From: Penelope pileata
Taxonomy: Eukaryota > Chordata > Aves > Galliformes > Cracidae
Direction of reading: 5' to 3'
DNA length: 64,000 bases
Assembly: GCA_013396635.1 (NCBI GenBank)
Contig: WBMW01003931.1
Span: 473,347-537,346, forward strand
Under the pieces are notes generated by a model that made no database searches, had not been told where the DNA came from, and saw only the letters and a list, made by a program, of their open reading frames with translations. This document shows, one piece after another, positions 50,201-62,200 of the stretch. How positions within the stretch are numbered: position 1 is the first letter of the stretch; each line of letters begins with the position of its first letter. The position numbers and the translations under genes are program-made.

Positions 50201-53200
50201 CATTTGAAGGGGAAGTTCATCAGCTTCTGTAGTTACGGGAAGCTTTTCCTTCTACCTGTTTTAGCCATAGGCAACATCTGGCAAGAACAATATTTAATTT
50301 GGTATTTCCTTCAAATGATACGAAGAATAGCTAGCAACAAAAAGGATATGCTTTTGTTATCTCTGCAGCAACCATTTTCTTTTGGAGTTGGGAGCAGACT
50401 TCAGTTTTCTCTAAATATTTTCTACCTTTTTGTCTCTTACATTATGCACTGTCTAATGATGCTCTGCATTTAGCAGTCCAACTGTAACAAATTAGACACT
50501 TCTGAGCTGCAATAAACCTTGCAATAAGTATAGCTATCCTTATTGCTCCATACAAAACAATGTCTCCATGTATTCAGAGAAGTCTCTGTGTCTTACAAGC
50601 GTATTTTAATTTACTGGTAGAATGTTACTTTCACAGTTACTGTCACATTCCCGATTTGAACAATAAGGTTAGCTAGATAAACTGATAGTACACATCAGAC
50701 TTTAAACTATTAAATTATAATCACTTTACTCAGTCTCCTGTTTCTCTGCCTCTTTGGTTGAAGGAACAGAGACCCAAACTGTTTCTATTTAACCAAGGAT
50801 AAATTAATCATTAGATGTCACAGACTGAGCATACAGACTTTCTCTGTAGCTGGAATAGTTCATTAGCTTTCACAGAACTATTCTGTAAACTTTTTTTTTT
50901 TTTAATCATTTTAGTGGTTAAGGTAATTCCTGAAACTTTTTACTTCAGTCTGATTTGTTTTTAGAGATTAACCATCTGATTTGGGAATATTAATCAAGAG
51001 TCTTCAACAAAGGTAGTTCGTATTTAATCAGTTAAAAGTTCTTCTTTGGGGTAGATACGTACAGAGCTATTTTGTAGTGTTTCAAAACTTTTAGTTCATT
51101 CTGTCCAGGTTCTTGATTTTATAATATGAGTAGGATATTGTAGTTTTTGTCCTTATTTCTCTAAGACCCTTGCCCATCAGACCCTGGCTATTTTTCTTTT
51201 TAGTATTACTATAGGGCTCTGAACTTCTGCCGCTTTCCATGGTCAGCCAGAATGTCTGGAAGGCTCAATACAGCCATGTGCCTTGGGAGCTGGAATCCTC
51301 TTTCACTCACAGGCTGCTCAACCAGAATGAAAAATTATAATAAGCTGTATTGTTACTCCATTTAAAGGCTTTCACACCCTGTAGAATGTTTGAGCTTGCT
51401 GCTACACTACTGTCACCGACCTTTCCAATTGGGTGCATTATAGCCCATACACAGCACACATTTACTGCTTAAATAGTTTTAACAAGTTTTTCCAGAAGGT
51501 TGTTTTCTTGTTTATTGTCTCCACTGCCCTGTTCCCCAGACCCTCCTACTTTGATGGCATTTCCTTATCTGGGTTAATACCACATTTTAATGGGGAAAGT
51601 CTTAAATAAAAAAAAAAAAAAAAGGGAATTATTTTTCAGGTGTGCTATTCAGTGGAGTCCTAAGGCAAGAGCCTGTTTCTGTGCATTGTGATTAGTTTGT
51701 ATTAAATGAGGTCTCCCTAGGCTATTTTCTACATGAAATGTTATCATTTCTGTTAATGAATATTACTTTGCAAAATTTTATTTGGCAGATTGCGTCTTCC
51801 CTCAACTGTTTTAACAGTGATAGAAAATAAATAATCATAAGTACAGAAACAGGTGGTTATCCTCAGAGAAAAGTCAAGGGAATCAAAAGTCCTTCAGAGT
51901 AAATGATCTGCCATTGTCGTAAATGCTCCTGAGTGCTTGTGTTTGCTCCTGTTGACCATTTCTCTTACATGGCCTCTTTCTTGAGTCTGTTCTTGTTTGC
52001 TTCTTTGAGTCCCATGTTTCCCAAATCACTGTTTGTGACAACAAACAAAGAAACCACCCCATTATTCCACAGATGAGTTCTAACTTCCACTGCATTGTCT
52101 ACGGTACCGTAAGTTCTGTACGTGAGTTTGGTCTGTTGGAGTAGAGCTAGTGGTGTATACTACTTGATTGAAGTGGAATGCCTAAAGGATTTGTCTTCAC
52201 AAATGTTTGTCCGTATCCCCATGAGGGCTCAGTGTGATGTATGTCCACCTTTAAGTGACAATTGCTTTTTTTTTTTTTTTCTTTTTTTCCCGTTTATCCT
52301 TATGGCTGCTATTTGAGGAGGGTGAATCTGAAGCTAGTTCTTGAAGCTACCAGAGTATCATGAACCTTAGAGTTACAGGAAGGCGTACTGTGTGCTTGTT
52401 TACTGTTTTATTTTTACTCTGAGGAAAACAAAGTTACCTCTTCTCTTCCGAACAAAGTTTCAATCCTAGCAGAACCATGTGAGTGTTAAATATGAAAGAG
52501 CGCTGCAAAAGAGAAAGAATGTGTTTAAAAAAAAAAATGGAAAAAAGAAGCATGTAAAAGCAGTTTGTATTAATCACTTAATACTGTATGAATACAGTTG
52601 GGCATGAATACTGTATTTTGCCCATGTTTTGTAAGAGAAATGTATTAATTTTAAGTTGAATATTTTTGAGGCTTCCTTCAGAGGTCTCAGTTTGATCCCT
52701 AAGTTTTATACTGCTGTATATGATGTACTTGTAAAGCTTGAAGTTTAACTTTTTTTGTTAGACTCCACTGAATAAAAAACACTGGTTTATTGTTTTTTTT
52801 TGTTTGTTTTTTGTCGAAATTATCCCATGCTGTCATGCTGATATTTTTTTGAAACTTGGATTAAAAAGGAGATCTTATTTGCAATGGAAGTTAGTAGTTG
52901 TTATTTTAATGCTGTTCTTCTCTCTGTGGAGTATGTATACTATAAAAAACTTATGCATATTTTTGCCATTATAGCATATAATTCCCAAGAAAATCTATTT
53001 TTCTATGATGCTTCTTTTATTGTATTTTATTTATTTATTTATAAACTGTTACATCAACCCAAGAAAGTTTTAGAAAGGGTTGTAAAACATATGATACATA
53101 TTGAGCATTAGCTCTACAACGTTAGGGACAAAACTGTATTGTAATCTTTTTGAGCTGTGGTACATGTGAAAATGTGTTGTGGTCTCACTCCAGTATTTCA

Positions 53201-56200
53201 TAAACATTTCTCTAGTTCAAATCCCCTTGCAGTTTCACAGAGTTGGGAGTTGCTGTTCAGGAAATGCAAAAACTAGGTGCAGCAGAAAGTTTGTCATTCA
53301 GGTCTAATGCATATTTGCAGTGCTGAAAAGAGAATCTTTGGCTCCTATGCCACTATTTCATATTCATGAACACTAAATTCACTCACATTTTATATATATA
53401 AACCTGCTGAAAGGCAAAACAAACCTGATGGAAAACCTTAAACTAAGAACAGTGTATTATCAGTGCTAAGAAAAAATATTTTCTTAAGTTTTATTTACTT
53501 AACTCATTCTACTACTAATTCCAAGATTTTCAGCAAACAGTTTTATCCTCAGTTAGAAAAAAAAAGTTTGGTACCAAATAAAAATACTATTATGTGATAG
53601 CTGTTTAACAGAGCCAGTTTTACCAGCTGAATATATTGCATCTAATTTATTGCCCTATTAGCTGAGAACAAAATTCTTCTGTATTTTTTCTAGTCAATAC
53701 AGAATACTTTTGAGAGCAATTTAAAATAAATGCATGTAACATTTAGGGTTAGATTTATACTGTAATTTATTCTTCTAAATGTGACTTTGATCCTATTTTA
53801 AAAACAAAACAAAATATAACTTTAGGCTAATATACATAATGTTCTTACTTCAGTGCAAAAGTGGAGTGTTCTTTCCCTTCTGCATGGTTTCTCTGTTCTT
53901 ATTTTTAGCTCAATTTACTATATGCTGTTCTTAAAAAAAAAATAAAAAATAAAAAAAAATAAACTAAACTGTTTTGCTTTTTTGTTACGATAGGTGTCAC
54001 TAAGAATTAAATGGTCAAAACATAATTTATCACACCTTTTTCTGGTAAGATAAATCAACACCTACTAGTCCCCTGATTTATCAGGCCTTTCATTGCAATA
54101 CTTGTTTTTTTGAAGTGTTGTGCGGCGATGTTATGTCAAAAGTAGACCTTGTTCTTATTGATCCTTTACCCTCAAAGTCAGCTTTATGGTATGTTGCAGC
54201 AAATGTACCCCAATTACCGTGTTGTATTCTGAAAGCAGTTTACGTTGCATACATGGTCATATGCCGTTTAATTTCTGAGATTAAAGAGCTATAAACTACT
54301 AACTGAGATTTTGCCCTGTAATATTTAATATCTTTTAAAAATGATCTTTAAACTAAAACTTGATTTACGGGTATTACAAAATTATGCCAAATATGAGGGT
54401 CTTTTGATGCGAACATTCTTTTTTTCTCTTTTTTGATGTGTGTTCATGTGTTTAAATGCAGTGCAATGATAGCATGCAATTACAATCTTACTTGGCTTAA
54501 AACATGCTTAAGTTCAGTTCTCGTGATTTTTGACAGAGCTGTGAATTCTAGAAGAGGTTTTAACATCTAAATGTGTGCTGTTGCATTCAAAAGTTTTCTA
54601 ATAAGATTTGAAACTGATTTGGCAAATATTTGACAAAGGATTTGATACCTAAAAGTTCAGTATGTTATCTTACTTTGCTACATGTATCATAAAATTTGGA
54701 ATTTTTTTTTGTAAAACTGATACCAAATCTATATATTTTTTTCCTAGTTATGCACATAAAACGTTGATGTTGCATTTGTAATACACTAGTGGAATACTAA
54801 TCTTGTTGCAGTTGCATATGGATACTGAACCAACTTATCATTCAGTGTTAAGAAATGTTAATAAAATAGTTTTAATAAAAATATTCTAAAATATTTTTAA
54901 CCTGAAAACACAAACTGAATTTTAAGTAACTTCTGTTTTTATTGGAAAACTTGAACAGGTCTCAAAATCAGCACAAGCCACAGTAAATTAGTGCAACATC
55001 AAGAAATACTGCTTCATCAAATTAAGGAGTTTTAGATTAAGTAGACTTTTGGCCTTTTCAGAATGGAATATGGTTTCCTTTCACATGTAATGTGCTTTTT
55101 CCATATGTATGGACAGCTTCAGAATTTTTTTTTTTAATTTTTTAAGATATGCTTTCAGTTCTGGATGACGTTTACCCTTTGACCCAGCCACTTTCTTACA
55201 ATAAACAGTTTGTTGATGAGAGCAGCTGCTGGGAAGATTGCTTCCAGACCGTTCTGTTGCAGCTGCGTAAGAAAAGCAAAAGCCAGGATGCACCTTACGG
55301 TGTTCTCTGCTGTCCTACTAGTTGCCCTGTTCCGTTCCTCTCTTGTTGAGGGTAGTGCAGTGGGCCTTCCGCAGCCAGCACTGTCCTACAGCTGCAAAGG
55401 CTGTTACATAGTGAGGGACCACAAATTATAGCACTTTTATGTCAAAAGTGAATCAAAAGAAATGTTTCTCCCAAAGACAACGTATATTCCTTCTTTTTTT
55501 TGTATCTCTAAGAACTTGTTCCATCCTTTAGTGAATTTTAAACACTTTTTTTGCATACAGCACTGAAGAAATATTGTGATTGCCTTGTTTATTTGCTTTG
55601 CACACATGAATGGTAGTATATGGCTTCTAGCAGCCTAATACCTAGGAGTAACCCTGTGTTTAAAAAAAACAGAAATATTGACGTACAAAACTTGAAGTGT
55701 TGATTTCTTATTATGTTATTTTTAGCCTTACTAATAGTGTTCCTTTCTATACAGAAGATAACATCTGATATGTTTTCCCTTCAAATTAATTTTCTGCCTA
55801 CATACATCTTTAAAGCTAAATTTAATTTTGGATTCAAATTTAGGCACAGCATTATGAGAAGTTGTCAAACATCTAAATTAAGAATTGGGTCAAAATCAAA
55901 ATTAGTTCTTGTTCAAAGCAATATAACTGCAATAAAAGAGTTCCTCTCAAATCTTACACATCTCAAAACATTTTGCTAAGTCTTCCCCTGTCTTTGGGCT
56001 AGGTGTTCCACACTTTGGTAGGCGTCTGCTTCTACTCCCCATGCTGCTGAGATGATACGCTGTGTAACTGTATTTCTTTTAAGAAGTAATAATTGTTTTT
56101 AGAAGCACAGTGAAGAGTGGAAAAGACCAGATTTCTTCTTTTAATGTGGTTTGAAAGTGGTTAGAGTCTTCTGCCCCTTTTCAAAGTATATAGCAAACTA

Positions 56201-59200
56201 AACTATCTACCAAAATTACTAGAGACTCCTAAAAATCCAATTGGTTGTGAATTATGAAGTTACAAATCCCTGCCATCTTTCTAAATGCCCTTCCAAATTT
56301 TACACAATGGACTCGTGTTTTACACAGTTTCTGGGTTTAGGAGATATAAAAAAGATTACTAATAAACTGAAGCAGATTGCCTAGTTATGTAGTATCCTGA
56401 GAATGCATAGCAAATATCAGCCAAGTAACTACAGAAGTTCATAAGAACATGAAATGAGAAGGCACCTTGGCACCACAATAAAACCTTTATAAAGTTGTTT
56501 GGGGGATGAGGAAAGGAGGGAGTGGAGAACTGGGGATTTCTCTCCTGTCTAAAATGTTATGCTATGAACTAAACACAACTGCGAAAATAATGGCCCTCTG
56601 CCTGCTGGAGAGACAAAGGTGCACAGATTCTCCCCTGATTTAGCCTAGATTAGTGACCCCATTCTAAAACAGGCCTTCCTATTAAAAAATGCTAAACAAA
56701 TGAATGTGTTGTAAGTAATCTGAAGATGGATTAAAATCAGCTAGTGTGGCGGCAGAGGGAAACTGCCTAGCTTGTTCAATTTTTATCTATTCCCTTGAAC
56801 AAGGGCTGAACTTTGAAATGAGTTATAAGCAGTTAGTATTAAGAGAAATGTTTTATGTGTACTTTCTGAAAATGGATTCAGTTGAGTACTTCATATATTT
56901 CAAATCAGAGTTTGAATGTTTGTGTTCTGAATACCCTTTGTGCTTTGCAGTTCTGTTTATTCTTTTTGTTTCTGGTGTTACAAAATCTATCTTTAAGTAA
57001 GTGTGAGCTTGAATGTAAAAGAGCAACTATTCAAGACACCAAGTGTTGACATGTAGTTCAGTAACATTAAGTATTAATGACATCTGAGAAGTATTGAAAT
57101 AATGAATATGGCAGTCTAATGACATCTCTTAGCCTGATCGTATGACTGGAGAGAGAGAGACGGAGTGGCTTTAGCACACAAACACAAATCTGCTATTTAC
57201 AGCTTTCCCAAGTCCTGGTGAACGAGTGAAAGACGTTCGTTCCTGTTTAACTGCCAGTGATGCTGGGAGGGAAGAATGGCCCTTCTCCCCTCTTTGTGAG
57301 TGTTTACAGTAGGCCTGTACTTGGTCCTCTTTTGGTTCCTCTATCCAGGCCACGAACACTAAGAGATTTTCTTTCCTTGTCAGAGCTATCAAGAAGTTAT
57401 TTTTTTCTTTTGTTACTCTTTCCCTAAATAGAAATGAAGAAAAAGAGAATAATACCTTTTAATAAGCGGATGTGGTATTAAACTTAGTATCCATAAAATG
57501 TTTTACAAAACTCCAGTAAAAGGTAATATGTATGTACTAGGGTATGAAGGCAGTAAGGTTGTATATCATATTCTGCATCGACAGCATATATATCGTAGGG
57601 TTTTTTTGGCGCAATTTAATTTTTATTTATTTTCAACATTTTTCTGTATCAACAAAGTACAAACAAAATTTTAAAATGGGTTTATGGTTGCATTATGAAA
57701 CTGTCATTTGCTTCAGATCTCAGCGTATGCCATTATTACAGGAAGTAAAAACATAGACAGCATCAGAAAAGCATTTTGTGTGCCTCATTAGTCAGAAATG
57801 TCTGCCAAAACCTTACCCTCTTGTGCTAATAGCTGACTTTTCCTGCTGCTGGCCTCCTAAGTTGCTAGCATTCTGGGCTGGGGCTACCGCTGTAGGTGTA
57901 CTTTTTGCTGGCGCCAGCCTACTGCTTACTACTACGTTGGACTTCAGTTTGTTTCTGTTGGATTCAGGAGATGCTATGGAAACTCTCCAGTGGCTAGTTT
58001 AACACCTTTCAGCTTGTATGTCTGTTGAGCAAAGCTGTGTAATGCAAGAAAGATATACTTTTTGTGTATATATGTGTGTTTATTTTTATATTCTAAATTT
58101 GAAATCGGATTCCGAGTGCTGTGCACTCTTTATTAAACTGTGTTCTTTTCCATCAGTGCTATTATAGAAGAATTCGTATGAAATGTGTATGTATTTAAGA
58201 TCATATCTGAAGCAAGTAATACTCATTTGAAACAGCCAATTCAGAAAAACAGCAGGTTAGCCTTGTGAAGGTGTTATGCCCATTAAGTTACTTATGCTCA
58301 AAATGGGCTATTCATGCTCTCCTCTGAAAGATTGGTGCTTTATGCCCATGCAACGTTCATTTCCTTGGAGTTAATAAACATATAAGTTTATGTGATTTAA
58401 CCAATACATCAATTAATAATACTTCAATCAATTTATCAATAGCAAACTTCTTTAAAATACAGCAAAGCAGAAATAGAGGCAGTTCACTGGAAATTATTAG
58501 ATTTTATGGAGAGGAAGGAGAAATATAGTTAAATGTCCCAACTGAGGCTTTAACTCAGCATTTCTGAAGTTGAATGTTTCCACTTCAGAAAGTGAATACC
58601 TGGCCTTACTTACACAACACACAATGGCGAAAATCATTTATTATGCTGTAGTCATAATATTGTGTCGCACCACTAGTTAAATTTGTATGTATTGATGTAG
58701 AGCATCACTAGTTAAATTTGTCTGATTTCTCCTCCCAGGAAAGTAGAGAGCTAACTGATGTATAATGTTTGTTCGTTTTATGGCGTTATATTTTTAGGTT
58801 TCGTTTAGTTTCACCTTCATGTTTTTAATAAAAGCCAAATGAATTTAGGCTGTGACTGAAGCTTTGTTTCAACAAAGAATTCCATTGATACAGTATTTAA
58901 GATTTATTGTCACAAAGTTTGGTATAAAAGAGCAGCTTTCAAATATACCTGATGTGTACGGGGAGGAATGATGCGTATATATGTCTGTCCATGAGCACAC
59001 ACACATATATATGTATCTATAAAGAAAATGCGTAGAAATGAGGCATATAAATAGAATATAAAAATAAAATCTTGGAATTGAAATTATTTTTAATGATTTT
59101 AATTGAAAGTTTATGTGCTTTGTGTATATGTCTCATTGGCTGATAGAGCCCAGGTGCAAATAAAATCATCTCCATCAGGAGCTATAATTTTCTGCTGTGC

Positions 59201-62200
59201 TACAACAGAGAAGGGTCCGTATGCAGCTTTTTTTTTTTTTTTTGATCTTATATCTGCCTCTTTCCTCCTTTTTGTTCAATCTCAGCTGCTAAGTATGTAT
59301 TAGAGGAAAGGGAGGCTAGTGATTATAAAAAAGATTTTTAAATAGCAAAAGGGAACTGTTATATAGCAGTTTCTTCGCACACCTGATCAAACTCTTAAAA
59401 TCATAGAAAGCAGATGTTAAATCATTAACAAAATATAGTCTTTACTCTTCATTCTTTGTGTTGCATTTACTGCTTAGACTTTAGTTCAACAATTTACAGT
59501 GTCAGACCTGCAATCCTTGATACAGTGACCTCTGTAAACTTCTGTGCTGGTGGAGGGTACGTAGTATGCAGTAGCACAGCTCTTTATTTCCATGGGTTTT
59601 GTGAATTGACATCCACTGTATTTCCCTACCCACTTCAGAACAACATTTCATAATGTTTTCAGCCTGACAATCAAAACTCAGTTTGTGCGTACGTTTGTCC
59701 CTCAGTACAAGGTCAGTGACGCTGTCACTGCTGTGGAATGCTACTTCTTTCCATGCTCTTGTCCTTTGGAATTCAGGTTTCACTTTGGAGTGTGTGGGGA
59801 AAACTAGTTATTTAGATGCGGTGAGTGGTTTCTGTTAGTATAGTGCTTTTCTGCTTTTAATGATTGCTTTTTACAATGCATTGAAAATATATTGCGCTTT
59901 TGTCATTTGAAGTATGACTAGAACATTTTTTCCTGTCATAAATGTTAAAGTTTGTAGTTGGTTATTTTAACTGTGAAAAGCTGGTTTAGCCTCTTGCCTT
60001 CGAGTCATTCAGTCGAAATGTCAAATTTCGTTCTTCCTTTAAGAAAGAAGGTGACAGTGTCTTTCCTTTAAAGAATGTACATATCAAATTGGTTTGAAAA
60101 GAGAATAGTTTCATACATGGGAAACGAAATTTGTCCTGACTTTTATTCTTCCTGCCAAAAATGATGCAGTAATGATGAATAACAATTTTAAATATATTTA
60201 TGCCACCCTAAAACATATGGTTTTTACATTTATGAAGTATATTACTGATAATAAGTGTAGTGTCAATTTTAGCATGATTGTATTTGTAGTTAGCTGCAGA
60301 TACTGTTGTGAGTACCTGAATACATGACAGCTACAGCTTTTTTTGCTTGTATATTCATTTAAAATGTTTATCTGTGTGATTTTCGTAACGAGCTGCAGGT
60401 CAGGGTAAGCAGTGGCCAGCATTTTGGGTGTTCCCTTCCCTTGTGTCTTGATTTGATGCCGTGCTTGACTCACCTGGTCTGGTCCCAGAAGTATGTAGGG
60501 CCAAGCAGTCTTGGAACCAACACTTTTAAATGGCCACCAGAGGTTGCTGCAGAACGGTGTACGTGGCTGGGGATAGGTTTGCTTTCTGCCTGCAGCCAAT
60601 AAATGGTGTTAGGTTCCTCATTTTGAATTCAAAGCTCAATCCTGAGCTTAGCAACAAATTGCACAGTTCTGGTTCTGATGTGATTATGTTTTTTTCCAAT
60701 GGAGTTGAGGCAAAGGTTAGCCCTCGCTCCTTGTACACGTTAATTTCATTACATAAAAATGTACTTCTCTGTGTGTCAGTGTAATAGTGGGAACCAAAAA
60801 TGTTGGTTCAGCATCCATGTTTCTGTAACTTTGATTGTGTGGAGAAATTTTTTATTGTGAAAATTGAATTTTCTAGTGTGGACAGTACTCAAAAGTTTGC
60901 TTGTTAAAAATGAAAAAAAAATGTTTTTTTAGAAATTTCTAAAAATTAAATGCTGTTTCTGATTATATAGTATTTGTGTTTATATTTTTGATCAGCTCAA
61001 TAAGCATGCATATGTTATGGAAAAAATTATCTTCATCATTGTATGAATGTAACAACTCAAATGATTCAATGTGCATTGTAAACAAGAAAATGAAATCAAG
61101 AAGCATGGGAGGAAAAATCACTTGAAAGAATATACTCGAGTATAAATGTTAGGAATTGTGTGGCTTATTTGTAGTAATGTAACATCACAGATGTATATAT
61201 GGTATTTCAGCCTTTTCAGAAAGTATGCGTTGGCAAAAGTACACAGAACTTTGGTAGTATCAAGCACTTTTATTGTTTGCTTAGAATGTAACAGCACTTT
61301 AAGTACCTTTACTTTTTAACTCAATGTCTGTTTCTGTAAGTCTGTAAACCCATCCTTACGTGAATTAAAATGATGATTTTGTGTCTAGGAATCGCATTCA
61401 GACAATCATGCCGAATGAAATTCTGTGTTCAGAAAGCAACAGGAAAGCACTCTTTCAGATTAAGCACAGTTTCCATATGCTCCCTCACAAAAATTAAAAC
61501 TATATTTTTTCCTGAAATCTGTTACAGCTAGTAAGTTACTGTGTGTAAGATAAGAAGGACAATGTGTGAAGAATTCAGCAGCAGTCTGTCAAGGCTATGA
61601 TATTCAAACAAAATTTTAGCAAATGGAGAAGCGAGAAGTAGTTTATCTGTAACTAAAATTTACCTGGAGTTACTCTTAGATAGTCTCTTCTTAGAAGCTA
61701 GTGCTTGATGGCATTTAGATGAAGAATGTTCATTTCTTTGTATTATGCTTAGTTATCCTTACTACAGGACTGCAAACCAGTAAGTCTGCTGACATTCTGC
61801 ATAGGAGAATGTCACACAAGAAGCAGTGTCCATGTGAAACTTGAGAAAGTGTAGTTTTTGAGGATGGAAAATCCGTAGAAAGGTGTTAGAAACAGGACTG
61901 CTTTCTCATTCCTTTTTAAGATATAACAATGGGATTTGGAAAATTGGAGTAATTCCTTGGATAGATAACTATTTATAGGAAACTTGCTTTTAATTGCAGC
62001 TTATGGGTTTTAAAAAATGGAACTGGAGCTCAGAGACATCTTTTTCAAGGGTGAGAGAGCTAGACTTCAGAACTAGCACAGGAAACACTCAGCACTGAAG
62101 TTCCCAGATACTGCTGTAATGAGGAGGAGGAACATATACATGGTTAGAAACTGTGCATCTGAGAGAAGTTTTTTAATCAAAAGTCAAATGCCTTCTTTGA

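Noticed and set aside
60198..60738. Minus-strand open frames of 70-133 codons
   Set aside because: No similarity or splice context; probably chance in a slightly GC-richer patch.
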